DNA from: Aquilaria yunnanensis
Lineage: Eukaryota > Streptophyta > Magnoliopsida > Malvales > Thymelaeaceae
Direction of reading: 5' to 3'
Length of the DNA stretch: 64,000 nucleotides
Assembly: GCA_039654915.1 (NCBI GenBank)
Contig: JBDJPA010000012.1
Coordinates: 2,479,997-2,543,996, forward strand
The notes under the pieces were generated by a model, which was given only the letters and a program-made list of their open reading frames with translations, was not told the origin of the DNA and searched no databases. The translations under genes and the position numbers were made by a program. The stretch's first letter is position 1. Each line of letters starts with the position of its first letter. Positions 36,104 to 47,595 of the stretch are shown one piece after another.

Positions 36104-38069
36104 TGTTGGAAAAAAAAATTTCAATCACTTATCACGTGTAGCAGAATAATGAAAACAATTAAACAAATACACATGAATTTAACGTGACTTGGCTTTTAAC
36201 TAACTTACATCCATAAATGAGAGAATTGCAATAGAACAAAATACAAATATTATATTAGAGATATGCCCTTAGTGCTCACGCTGCCATACAGATCCCCTGC
36301 ACATTATTGATAACCTTAATATCTTACCCTCACACAACATGAGATATGAGAATCACAAAAAACTTCTTGTCCTAGTTCTCTCTGGCCTTCAGACCTTTCC
36401 TCCTTCCTAAAACCCTCATATTTTACCTCTTCACCACTTTGGTTTTTCTTTCATACTCAAACTCAGCACAACAAGCTTTTTTATAAGCCACATACAAACC
36501 CAAACCACATAAAAAATAAGATAACTAAATCCAAAATAAATGAGAAAATTAAAAGAAAATCCTAATCAAAATCCAACTTCTTAAGTTTCTAAAATTTGAG
36601 CCAACAAACCCAATAATCTCCACCTTAGCTCAAATACATGGTCACAATCACAAATACGAACACTACGAATATCACTAAAACATGAATACAATAACGAACA
36701 CAAATGACTACAAATAACACAACATGACTCCAAAGAACAACATGATGAACACCAAAACACTTGAACACAAGCTCCACCATGCTAGGACCAAACTGCAAGC
36801 ACTAATGCCACTTGTTGGGAAAAAATTTCCCAATCCCTTATCACGTGCAGTGGAATAATGAACATAATCAAACAAATACACATTAATTTAAAATGGTTCG
36901 TGATGCCTAGTGGCATCCTCGTTGTATGACATGCTGGCCTGAATGAGAGACTTCCGGTGTGAAGATGTATGCAAGACTTTGAAGAATAAGGGTTAAGAGC
37001 TCCTCAAAGTATGTTTCCGGGTGAGGAGCCTCCGACGCCCAAGTCAGTATTTATGAGAGTAGTAGTAGAGAACAGAGAGTAAGGAAAAGAGAAAGTCCCG
37101 TTGTGTTCTTACCAAAGTTCCTCCTAAGTATTTATAGGAGGGTGAAGGGAGGAGCCCGTTTGACAGCCTGTCCAAATCATGACACGTGTTCGGTCAGATT
37201 TGATTCGTACCTTCTGAGGCAGATATCTCCAGTTGGCCATAAGCTGTTCTGGCCAGAGGGCAAGGGCATGTGCGAAGTCTCTTTGTCAGAGGCTCCTTTA
37301 CCGTTTTTGTTGTATCTTCGTAAGACCCCTTCGGGATATGAGACCCTTTCGGGCAGAGATTTTCCCTTCGAGAGCTATCAAGAAAGGCCTTTCAAAAAAG
37401 TGGGTCACCTTCGGGAGACTTTTTCCTCTGCTGAAGATGGTGGATCTACTTTTCCGATGTCAGTAGCTTCGCAAATCCAAGGGTGGTGAAGGCACCTTTT
37501 CTCGAAGTAGGTCATGTTACTTTCCAAGGATGGTGTGGAGAATGCCCGAGGTAGGGGCTAAGTTTCTACCAAGGGCGGCATCATGTTAGCCAATCAAGAG
37601 ATCTCTAGGGCGATAGCCTTTCGACTATCAGTTTGGTTCTTAACTAGCCTACACCTACGAATAAAAGAAATCTACTTAAACAAAATACATATAGTACAAT
37701 ATAAATATGCCCTTAATGCTTACGTTGGCCTATGTATCTCTTACACATTATTAACAACTCTAATATTTTGCTTTCATGACACAACACAAGATATGAGAAT
37801 CATAAAAAGTTTCTCGTCCTAGCCTTGTCCGGCCCCTAGACCTTTCCTCTCTCCTAAAACTCTCACATTTTGTTTCTTTACCACATTTTCTTTTGATCTT
37901 TGGTGCTCAAACCTAACATAATAAGCCTTTTTTATAGGCCAAATACAAACCCAAACTACATCAAAATAGGCAAACTAAATCTCAAACATATAAGAAAATT
38001 AAAACTAATTAAATTCTAAATAAAATCAAAATTCTTAACCTTCTAAAATTTAAGCCAACAAACTCAATA
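36104..38069 (-). mobile_element. Small LTR retroelement (TRIM-like) with a nested solo LTR
   Basis: Two direct repeats, 36104-36615 (512 bp) and 36813-38069 (interrupted), flank only about 200 bp. The flanking duplication GTAGC (36099-36103 and 38070-38074) is perfect. On the minus strand the right repeat is followed by TGGCATTAGTGC (36810-36799), similar to the tRNA-Met primer site TGGTATCAGAGC, and the left repeat is preceded by a purine tract TAAGGTGGAGAT (36627-36616). The element therefore runs on the minus strand. There is no coding region, so it is a TRIM-type or internally deleted copia-like element. Confidence 0.8.
36901..37630. mobile_element. Solo LTR, 730 bp, inside the TRIM-like element
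   Basis: Begins TGATGCCTAGTGGCATCC and ends CTTTCGACTATCA. The flanks GTTCG (36896-36900) and GTTTG (37631-37635) form a 5-bp duplication with one mismatch. Excising it restores alignment between the two repeats of the host element (right copy AAAATGGTTTGGTTCTTAAC against the left copy near 36179-36200). Confidence 0.85.
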
Positions 38070-38074
38070 GTAGC

Positions 38075-40765
38075 TTATTATTATTGAGAATCAATTCATT
38101 TTAAATTAAAGTCAATGTATTCTGTTTATTATTTTGTATATAATGATTGTTTGCTGAAATTGTTAATTTGCTGACACCTTACAATCTACGAAGTCAAAAA
38201 AGTAATCTCAAAATATTTGTTGTAAAACTAACGTATCTTTAATTAATTTTTCAACTTATCTGACCTGAAAAATAAAAATTAGTTAAAATATATTTAATTT
38301 TTATGAAGTGTTTTGAATTAATATTAATTTGAAATTCTTAATGTGTAAGATTTTAATAAATTGATAATTTTACAAAATAATTATCATATGTAAAAATACG
38401 TACAATAATACGTTTATTTTAACTCTGAGTTACAGCAGTGTCTTGTTATGTAAAATAATATACAATAATACATATATGTGCCTAAATCGTAAAAAAAAAA
38501 AAAAGGAAAAAGAAAAGAGGGGAACAATTTTGATCTATATATATAGGTTTTATGCATTGATGCGTACTACGTACCAACAGATCCGACAAGGCCGACAATA
38601 TTTGTTCTCTAACGTGTCTTGTGCTCCCAATATTTCAATTATTTCTTCTATTTTCTTTCAATTATATTCTCATTGACAAGGACCCGACGAAAAATAATTG
38701 AACGAATATGTGTGTGTGTGTGTATAGATAGGAGAAAGACCATAATTCGATTAACACATCTGTTAATAATTATACATTATTTTCGAATTCTGTTTCTAAA
38801 ATTTGGAGTTTTCTTTTTGGCCAAATTAAGTCTGCAATAAAAAGGGAGAAGTAGTAGTGATGGCCAGATTTTTGTGGGTGTTGGCAGCTGCGGCTGGGAG
38901 AGAGACAGTCGACACAGAGAGTTCTTCCAAAAGTTGCAATTATTATTGTGTAACAGTACATGTGGCAAGCTTTGTCGAAACTGTTGTCTTTTCTCCTGCG
39001 TTTTGCATTAAGGAGCACACAGAGACTTAAAAATATTGTCTCTCCATTGTGCTATTATTTAATTGGCATGTGAATCATTGTATTCTGTAAATAGTCAGTG
39101 TTTAAGTCCAGATTTTTGTAGGTAATTTTTTTCATTTGTAGTTGGTGAGTTGCTTTAAAGTTGGTTTAAGTAGGGATGGGGTGTATAAATAAAGTAGATT
39201 ACGTAGTAATTGTCTCTAGTACAATTTTCTTAATGTTAATTTCTGAATTCGAAGAATATTATTTTTCATTTTTACTCCCTTTTAGTCTAAAATTAATACA
39301 AATTGTAAATTAATACTCTATTTACCTAATTACCATTTAAATCATTTTAGATTTATGTAATTTATGTTATTTTTTTAATTTTGCCCATGAAACTAAAATT
39401 AAAACAATTTTTCTTTTTAGATTTTGTGTAGCGAGAGTTTAAATAATGATTAAAAAAATTCTTTGTTGGGTTTTGTGAGTCAGAGTTTAAATAAAAATTA
39501 AAAAAAAATTATTTAATTATTGGGTTTTGTGTAGTGAGAGTTTAAATAAGGGTACTAAGATAAATTAGAAGTTGAAAATTTTCTAAAAAGTGAAATATCT
39601 CATTCTTTTTGAGATTGCAAAAAAAATATATGTTTCATTCTTTTTTGGACGGAATGAGTATTTTCTTTTATGAAATAATTAATTTTTATAATTTCTTCCT
39701 CAATTAGTTCTAGCGTAACAAAAGAAAAATTTGGCGTCAATGGGTATAGCAGTATGAAATGATGTTTTATTTTAGAAATTGAAAGTATGAAATGATGCTA
39801 CTAGTTAATAGTTATATGGTAATATGGATCAAAATTTGACTGCTTAATGCAAAAAACTAGAGGTCATGAATGTGTTACTGGCTGATAGATGCGCGAACAT
39901 GGGTGTGTAGTTTATGAGAATAATGTGTGAAAGTACGAAACTGATTATAGGTTGTATGATATAGTCTACTGTTTTTCTTATGGTTTGGTACAGTATCAGC
40001 ATCGTATCGTATCATTTCATATATGTACAAGTTTATATATATGTAAATTAATTAAAAATATTTCTTATAAAAATATTTTACTATATATACATATTAAAAT
40101 CATAATTTTTAAGGTATAAATAAATATAATTACAAATTTTATTTCAAATAATACTAAATTTTTGTTATAAAATAAATCAATTACACATTCTTATATTATA
40201 TTTTACCTAAAAATATCAAAAGACTAAAAATTAAAAAATTATAATTGGCCACCAGAATATTTTGACTGTGTCTTCTAGCAGTTAGCCAATAGAATTTTAG
40301 ATGACATTCAGCCAAGCAATTGGAATATATTCCGAGACTACATTGATTTCTAGTGCATGTTTCCTTTCCTATCCATCAGAAAACCATGATTTATTTTATA
40401 ATTATTCCACTATATATTTTAAAATCATAATTTTTAAGGTATGAAAAAAATAAAATTACAAATTTTTTTTCAAATAATAGTAAATATTTGTTGTAAAACT
40501 AATCAATTACACACACACATATATATTGCCGATACTGAGAGAGTATGGCCAGTACGGGATAAGACAGCCGATACACCCAATACCAGCCCTGTCCCAAGTA
40601 CAATATTTGTTTCTGTTGCCCTGTACCATTTCTAACCCCGATTCTACCAGTTCGTTATAAATTTAAAAACAATGGCAATGAATGATTTTTTTTTCAGTTT
40701 TTGTATTCATAATCAAGTCTACAAATATAAGAATTAAGAAGTATAAGGAACAAGAGAAATGTCTG
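38075..40765. other. Intergenic DNA; one possible Stowaway-like MITE
   Basis: AT-rich with no supported gene. At about 39275-39655 the ends TACTCCCTTTTAGTC and GGACGGAATGAGTA resemble mariner/Stowaway termini, and the inside holds three direct copies of GGGTTTTGTGTAG-GAGAGTTTAAATAA-like sequence (39420-39550). A 57-codon frame starting MARFLWVLAAAAG at 38860 is too short and unsupported to call. Confidence 0.35.
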
Positions 40766-40905
40766 CTTTTTTTTTTACCTGAAGATAACCGAACTAACAT
40801 TCTAATGACTTTATTTGGGAATTTGTGAGAAAGGGAGTTAGAATCGAACCCTAGCTTTGACCAAAGTAGATGTCCCTTGCGATCAGCTATGCTAGGCCGG
40901 CGAGA
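40766..40905 (-). mobile_element. Possible tRNA-derived SINE with A-tail
   Basis: On the minus strand, GGCCTAGCATAGCTGATCGC resembles an A box, GGGTTCGATTCTAAC about 40 bp later is a good B box, and the unit ends in an A-rich run (40781-40770). No target duplication was found. Confidence 0.4.
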
Positions 40906-41239
40906 CCAATGAATGAATTGGTGAGTTTTCAAGCTCACGAAGAGCAACCTCAATTTGTTTGGTACATGCAGGCGCCGTCAAGGGAGCCAAAAACAAATGC
41001 TACAGCCAAGAAATGAAACAGAAACAAGAAACCAAATATGATCTTTAAAGCCGATTAACAACTTTTAAATTTTGGCACTTCCTTTTCGAGCCCTTACCTG
41101 GTTGCTTCTCGATCATTTCTGTCCTTTAATTCAACTGTTCTGCCGGAAAAAGCCGTGCGAGGAAGAACTCCAACTAAACATTGATTCAGGGATTTGACTC
41201 ACAATACTTTCCACCGTCATTCCACGACGGACGGCCCTC

Positions 41240-43600
41240 ATGTTTTGCGATCATCCCTTGGTGGTCCGCGGTGCTGCAATTACCATCGTTGCTTTCACTC
41301 TCACCGCCCTGGTGGTCCTCTACGCCGGCACCGGTTCCTCGAGCATTTTCTGGTTTTCGTCTGGCCCAGCCTCTGCCTCCTCCTTTGCCTCCCGCATTGA
41401 TTTCAATGCCTCCAAACGCCCGGTCTCTGCCTCCTTTTCCTCTCCAACTGATTTCAATGCCTCCAATGGCCCGGTACCTGCCTCTGACTCCTCTGCCTCT
41501 CACACTGATTTCAGTGCCTCCGATGGCCCCATCTCCGCCTCCCCCATGGATTTCGATGCCGCCTATGGCTCCATCTCCGCCTCCCATATGGATTTCGATG
41601 CCTCCGGTGGCCGTTTCTCCCCCTCGTCTACCTCTCGCATCGACTTCAATGCCTCTAGTGTTCCGTCCCCGGTTAGTTTTCAATGTTTTTCTTTTGTTTC
41701 TTGAGCAAATGGCATAGATCATCCCTAAACTATAACATATGTTGCATGTTCATATTCAAACTACAAAATGTTACACTATTATGCTAGAATTATTGATAAT
41801 GTTGCAATATTCGTCTTGTGTGACTAAACAGAAAAGTTAAACAAAATTGAAAGTCTAAGGAAGTAATTCAACTACAAAAATAAAATTTAAGTTGTCTGAC
41901 AACTATGTCCCATTAAATTTAAACTATTAATAAAATTTTTTATAATCAATAAATAGTTTGATTTATCAAATTTTCTCTCTATAATTGAACCACAGTCTTT
42001 ATTCTAGGAAGAAATAAAATAATAATTTTTCTCAATCTTAATTTTATATTTATGGTCAAATTATTTTCTTAAAGATTTAATTTAGTTTAAATATTTAATT
42101 TAGTCACAGAAGATAAATATTGCAATATTATCAATAATTCAAGGATGACGATGCAATAATTTATAGTTTGAGGATGAATATGCAACATAAATGATGGTTC
42201 GAGGATAAATTTGTGTCATTTACCCTTATTTTTGTTTCCCATCTATGGTTAGTCATCTGTGATGGTTGATCACTCATGAGCAATTAGGTTAAGCTTCTAA
42301 GGTCAAATGAGTCTGAATATCATCTGTTCGTGGCATTGATTTCGTTAAGTTAATTTCCTATTGTCCACTACATAAAACATGTACGTGCATGGTATATAAA
42401 CAAGAAACTAAAACAAAAGGCAACCGCTAACAAACTTTCTCAACCATAATTGTGAACCACGAGAGTCTAGGATGATTAACGATTTGGTTCAATAAAATAA
42501 AATAAAATTTCTCATTCCATTTAGTAATGAAGACAAATGAGAGAATTTCGAAGAATTTTAAATGCCGGAGATTTTTATTTGTGTTGTTAATTTGAGTGGT
42601 GGATATTAATGTGAGTGATGGATTCTTGTGATCCTTTTGGTGAAATTGTCATAGACTGCGAGAAGGCAAAGCCTAGAATGTGTACTGAAGAATGCTGCCA
42701 ATAGAGACAAAACTGTTATCTTAACGACTATAAATGAAGCTTGGGCAGCTCCAGGTTCAGTGTTGGAGCTTTTCATTAGTAGCTTCGCAATGGGGGAAGG
42801 AACAAAGAAGCTCCTAAAGCACTTGGTAATGGTCGCCTTGGATCAAAATGCATATGCTCGATGCCGAAAGCTCCACAAGCATTGCTATGCCCTTTTCACC
42901 CAAGGGACTGACTTCCACCGCGAAGTTCTCTTTATGACCCCGACCTACCAAGAGATGGTATGGAGGAGGACTAAACTACTGCTAACTGTCCTTGAGATGG
43001 GATATAATTTTGTCTTCACAGTAAGTAACCTGTTTGATTAATCCTATGTTTTGTTCTCTAGGACTAATAAAGTACTGCTAATTAATAACATGTATGATTC
43101 CTGTATTTTAATTTGTTCTGTAGGATGCAGATATCCTGTGGTTCAGGAACCCCTTCTCATGGTTTTACAAAGATGCAGATTTCCAGACGGCTTGTGATAA
43201 GTATTTAGGTAATGCTGAGAGTTTAAGGAACTGGCCAAATTGTGGATTTCAGTATGTGAAGTCCAACAACCGGTCCATCGACTTCTTCAAATTCTGGTAT
43301 CACTCTCGTCTCAAGTATCCGGGTGCTTTGGAGCAGGCGGTGCTCAACAAAATCAAGTTTGATCCTTTCATCTCTAATATCGGCTTGAAGATAAAATTCC
43401 TGCATACTGATTACTTTGGTGGCATCTGTTCACCAAGTAGAGATTTTAATAAGGTTTGTACAATGCACACTGTGGCAACGTCGGGTTTTCTGGAGTCGCC
43501 ACCAATCGGTTTTCGCTCAGGTCGATTGGATACCTTAAAATATGGTCTGCGAGAGTTCGGGGATCGGGAGTACGGTTACGCTAAAACAATATTGTTATAG
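41240..43600 (+). CDS. Nucleotid_trans (DUF271-type) glycosyltransferase, C-terminus replaced by LTR sequence
   Basis: Exons 41240-41671, 42655-43020 and 43124-43600 join in phase 0 (144 + 122 + 158 codons and stop). Residues 12-30 (AAITIVAFTLTALVVLYAG) are a signal anchor, giving a type II Golgi-type membrane protein. A Ser/Ala/Pro-rich stem follows, with about six DFNAS-like repeats. The catalytic part has NRDKTVILTTINEAWAAPGS, GEGTKKLLKHLVMVALDQNA and the DAD metal/nucleotide-sugar motif in DADILWFRNPF, then FDPFISNIGLK and DYFGGICSPSRD. This is the plant family related to GT77 enzymes; donor and acceptor are unknown. After CTMH (about residue 381) homology stops exactly where the gypsy LTR begins, and about 43 unrelated residues run to a stop in the LTR. 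Intron 1 carries a MITE. The product is probably impaired. Confidence 0.85.
41701..42229. mobile_element. MITE in intron 1 of the glycosyltransferase gene, 529 bp
   Basis: Inverted repeats of about 105 bp: AAATGGCATAGATCATCCC ... TGTTGCATGTTCATATTCAA ... GAATTATTGATAATGTTGCA on the left, matched inverted by the right end (TGCAATATTATCAATAATTC ... GAATATGCAACATAAATGAT). A 9-bp flanking repeat TTTTGTTTC at 41692-41700 and 42230-42238 suggests a Mutator-like MITE. Confidence 0.75.
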
Positions 43601-43740
43601 CGCCCAAAATTGGCACCTTAGTTGATTTTAATTTTGTTTTACTTTGCTTTAAAAAAATTCAGTTAATTTTCAAACTAGAAATTTTAACTGAATTAGTTGA
43701 ATGCGGATTTTTGGAAATTAATTTGTATAGAATTTTATAC

Positions 43741-43924
43741 TTCCGAACCATGGACTCTGCCGAGTCATTTGGACACGGAAGATTTTGATTCCGAACCATG
43801 GACTCTGCCGAGTCATTTGGACACGGAAGATTTTGATTCCGAACCATGGACTCTGCCGAGTCATTTGGACACGGAAGATTTTGATTCCGAACCATGGACT
43901 CTGCCGAGTCATTTGGACACGGAA
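43741..43924. repeat. 48-bp tandem repeat, about 3.9 copies, in the LTR
   Basis: Nearly identical units starting at 43743, 43791, 43839 and 43887, each with GAACCATGGACTCTGCCGAG and TCATTTGGACACGG. Diverged single relatives occur at about 44022-44055 and 45438-45475, so the array grew from one unit of the LTR. Frames across it are by-products of the 48-bp (multiple of 3) period. Confidence 0.9.
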
Positions 43925-44164
43925 TTTGGTGAAATTTTAAACAATTTTATCCATATTGTAAAAATATGGATTTTTATCTGTTTATTTAATTTGTTTATTT
44001 TAAAAAGTTTGATATTTTCCAAACCGTAGATCCTACCGGATCATCCGGATATGGAAATTGATTTATCGTAATTATTTAATTCTTATTATTATGAAATTAA
44101 TTTTTAAATGGTAATTCTTTTTGTTTATGAATGATTTTTAATACTAACTAAAAAATTTATCTTT

Positions 44165-44560
44165 ATATTTTTTACTTTTTTTTTACTTTCTTTCTTTTTC
44201 TTCTTTTTTTACTTATTTTTACTTCTTTTTTAATTTCTTTTAATTTCTTTTCTTTTCTTTCTTTTTTATTCTTTTCTTTCTTTCTTTGCTTTTTCTTTTT
44301 CTTTCTTTTATCTTTCTTTTCTTTTTCTTATATTTCCTTTTTTTCTTTATCTTATCTTTCTTTTATTTTTCTTTCTTATCTTTCTTTTATTTTTCTTGTC
44401 TTTTCTTTCTTTCTTTTCTTATCTTATCTTTTCTTTTATATTTTTTTTATCTTTCTTTTCTTTCTTATCTTTCTTTTATTTTTGTTTCTTATCTTTCTTT
44501 TATTTTTCTTATCTTTCTTTTTTTTCTTGTTTACTTTTTTTGTTTTTCTTGTTTAATGAA
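44165..44560. repeat. Long CTTT-rich pyrimidine tract in the LTR
   Basis: About 400 bp almost free of G on the plus strand, built of TTTCTTTTCTTATCTT-like units; purine-rich on the transcribed strand. It causes a spurious Phe/Leu/Ser frame. Confidence 0.9.
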
Positions 44561-45759
44561 AGATATTTATTATTTTAAAGGATTACTCAATTTATAAAAG
44601 AATTAAAAAAAATAATAATTAATTTTTATTTAATAAGAAGTTAATTTAAAAGAATTAAAGAGTTTAAAAATAAAAATTTTGATCATGGTACGGGGCGTTG
44701 TTACTCAGCCAGACCCTCTTCACCAGGTGAAGCAGCTCAAAAGCGGGCACGAGACAGTTTCCAGCCAATATACCATGAACTAAAAAAATTTTTATTTTTA
44801 TTTTTATTTTTTATTATTTTTTTATTATTATTTTTTTTTATTAAGAGAATCAAAAATTTTAAACAAAAGAAGAAAAGTTTTGATATTTATTTAATTTATT
44901 TTTGGAATAAAAGATTATTTAACCGAAAACTTATATGTATTTTAAAACAAAAGTCTTGATATTTTTATTTTTATATTCTTCTTTGTTTGATGAAAGATTT
45001 TTTTTTAATTTTAATTTATATTTCTGAAAATATATCTAATCAATAAGTCAAAAATATTTAAGAGAAAATTCAATTATTTTTGTTTTATTTTGTATTATTT
45101 TGAAATTATTTGATTAAGATTTTTATAAAGGAAACAAAAAGTTATATCTTTTAATAAGTAAAATATTACTGAATAAAATATTAACCCAAAATTTTTATTC
45201 TTTTCATTCTTTTTATTAATAAAGAAAACTAAAAAAAAAATTATATTTTTAAAAGAAATAAATAAAATATTATTGAAAAATATTAACTCAAAAATTTTAC
45301 GCTTTTTATTCTTTTTAATAAAGAAAACTAAAAAAAATTATATATTAATAGATAATTAATATATTAGTCTAAAGTTTTTTTTTTATTTTTTATAAAGAAA
45401 AAAAATTTATTTATATATTTTATTTTAAAAATATTTCCGAGCCATGGATCCTGGCGGATCATTTGGTCATGGAGTTTTAATTAAATTTTTTTATTTCATT
45501 AATTATTAATTTTAAAGATGTATTAAAAGAATGGTTTTATGTTTATTTATTTATTTATTTTATTTTTGAATTATTTCATTATGTTTGTTTATTAAAAGGA
45601 ATAAAAACTTTGTTTCAAAATAAAAAAAAGTAATTTTTATTAGCCTTTAGAAAATTATTCACATAAAATTCCTTTTTTTATCTTTTAATCATAAAAAAAA
45701 TTCAATTAATAAAGTGGGGCTTTTTGGCCATCCACTTTAATAACACAATAATAATAAAA

Positions 45760-46345
45760 GTTAGCACAATTAATATAGTTAGATTAGTTGGATTAGTTAG
45801 TTAATAACAATAAAAAAGGTTAGTAAAAGTTAGATTAAATTAATTAACAACAATAATAAAAATTAGCCAAGTTTAATTAAATTAATGGTTAACAACAATA
45901 ATAAAAAGTTAGTCAAGTTAATTAAGTTAATTAATTACAACAAAAATAAAAGTTAGACAATTTAATTAATTTAATTAATTAACAACAATAATAAAAGTTA
46001 GCCAAGTTTAATTAAGTTAATTAATTAACAACAATAAATAAAAATTAACCAAGTTTAATTAAGTTAATTAATTAACAACAATAAATAAAAGTTAGCCAAG
46101 TTTAATTAAGTTAATTAATTAACAACAATAAATAAAAATTAGCCAAGTTTAATTAAGTTAATTAATTAACAACAATAAATAAAAATTAGCCAAGTTTAAT
46201 TAAGTTAATTAATTAACAACAATAAATAAAAGTTAGCCAAGTTTAATTAAGTTAATTAATTACAACAAAAATAAAAGTTAGCCAAGTTTAATTAAGTTAA
46301 TTAATTACAACAAAAATAAAAGTTAGACAATTTAATTAATTATTA
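45760..46345. repeat. AT-rich tandem array in the LTR, unit about 55-60 bp
   Basis: Repeated units containing AGTTAATTAATTAACAACAA, TAAATAAAAGTTAGCC and AAGTTTAATTA, with roughly ten copies and small length differences. No coding capacity. Confidence 0.85.
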
Positions 46346-46778
46346 ACAACAATAATAATAAAGGTTAGTAAAAATTAGCAAGTTAGTTGTTAGTTGCTAA
46401 TAACAAAAAAAAAGGTTAGTAATAATAACAATAATAAACAAATAAATAAACAAGTAAAAAAAATAAATGAGTTAGTTAATTAATTTTCTGCAAAGACAAA
46501 ATAAAAAGGTTAGTGACCTAATAGAAAGAAATTGAAAAGATGATGGGTGAAACAAGGGTTTACCCTTTTAGTTTTGAATTTTGAATCCCAGGAAATGAGA
46601 ACGACGACGGCGCGAGGGGGGGAAGGGAAGGGGCAGCTGGCGGCACGGCCAGGGGCAGGGGGCGACGGCGTGGGGCACGGGGGGGGGGGGGGGGGGCCGG
46701 CGGCGGGCAGGGGCGACGCGGCGGCGGGCAGGGGTGGCGCCGGGCAGAGGCGGCGGCGGCGGGCGGCGAGAGGCACGG

Positions 46779-46818
<40 letters not shown>

Positions 46819-46960
46819 ACAGCAGTGAAAAAAAATTTGGCTTTCTGGGGAAGAAGGGAAGAGGTCTGGGGCTAAGGGCTGTAATTTTCTCTTTTTTTTG
46901 AAACGGAGCTCTAAGTTTTTTTTCTATTTTTTTCTGTGTTCATCACTGAATTTGGAGGGG

Positions 46961-46968
46961 TATTTATA
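46961..46968 (-). promoter_or_regulatory. TATA box of the retrotransposon LTR
   Basis: Minus-strand TATAAATA, preceded by CCTTC and followed by CCCC, about 520 bp into the LTR. A start of transcription near 46930 would make U3 about 560 bp and leave a long leader through the GC-rich block and (GA)n run. Confidence 0.6.
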
Positions 46969-47489
46969 GAAGGAGTTTGGCTGAACTGTGGACGGATAAA
47001 TTAATAAAAAATTTCAAACTTATCTCTTAAATTGGTAAAATGACAATTTTAGTCCTTTACGTCTCTCAGCCTCTGGATAAGTTCCTGAAGCTTCTGATTT
47101 TGACAATTTTGTCGTTTTCTGTCAATTTGAGCCAAAAACGTCGGCAGGCTCAAAATTTTATGTGACAAACTGCCAAATGCTCCTGGAACTTTCAGAATTT
47201 GTCAATTTTGCCTGAAACTTCTTAATTTTGTCATTTTTACCTCAAACTTTTAAATTTTGTCATTTTTATGGAGTTTTCTTTTTTTCTTTCAAACATACAC
47301 ATATACACACATATATCAAATCTTAAAAAAAAAAAATATATATATATATATATATATTTTAAACTAATTAAAAAAAATTTAGTAATAATAATAACAATAA
47401 TAATAATAATACATTTTTTTATTTAATTTTTTTTTATTTAATTTTTTTTTAAAATTATTTTAATGGCCAGACGAAATTGGGTGTCAACA

Positions 47490-47503
47490 GCTGCCCCCCT
47501 TTG
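47490..47503 (-). other. Polypurine tract
   Basis: Minus strand CAAAGGGGGGCAGC directly before the LTR start TGTTGACACCC. This is the expected primer for plus-strand DNA synthesis and fixes the inner LTR boundary and the orientation of the element. Confidence 0.75.
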
Positions 47504-47595
47504 CATGCTTCATGGGACATGATGTATGCAAAGTTAGTTACCAAATTTCGTCCAGCTTAGCTAGGCATTGAAAACCTTCTCGCCGCCTAAACTCT

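Larger units (their letters stand above)
43471..47489 (-). repeat. 3' LTR of the Ogre-type element, about 4.0 kb
   Basis: Minus strand: starts TGTTGACACCCAATTTCG at 47489, immediately after a purine tract, and ends ...GTTGCCACA at 43471, where the glycosyltransferase coding sequence stops. The ends give a short imperfect inverted repeat. Inside are a TATA box (46968-46961), a GC-rich leader with (GA)n and poly-G runs (46600-46815), an AT-rich tandem array (45760-46345), a long pyrimidine tract (44165-44560) and four 48-bp repeats (43741-43924). The inner boundary is well supported; the outer boundary could be 43471 or 43473 because the 5' LTR is not available for comparison. The LTR holds no gene. 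Confidence 0.75.

Noticed and set aside
38860..39033. 57-codon plus-strand frame starting MARFLWVLAAAAG, signal-peptide-like
   Set aside because: Too short, no conserved Cys pattern or known peptide motif; cannot be told from chance.
41186..41722. 178-codon Gly-rich frame on the minus strand, and overlapping plus-strand frames opposite or out of phase with exon 1
   Set aside because: Only the 41240 frame has a signal anchor and joins in phase to the catalytic exons; the others reflect the repetitive stem-coding DNA.
43659..44029. Repeat proteins on both strands with 16-residue repeats
   Set aside because: By-product of the 48-bp tandem repeat, whose period is a multiple of three.
44286..44597. 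Frame of 103 codons rich in Phe/Leu/Ser that resembles a membrane protein
   Set aside because: It is the CTTT-rich pyrimidine tract of the LTR, not a gene.
46510..46828. Pro/Ala-rich and Gly/Arg-rich frames on both strands
   Set aside because: GC-rich LTR leader with G and GA runs; no domain, and both strands are open only because of base composition.
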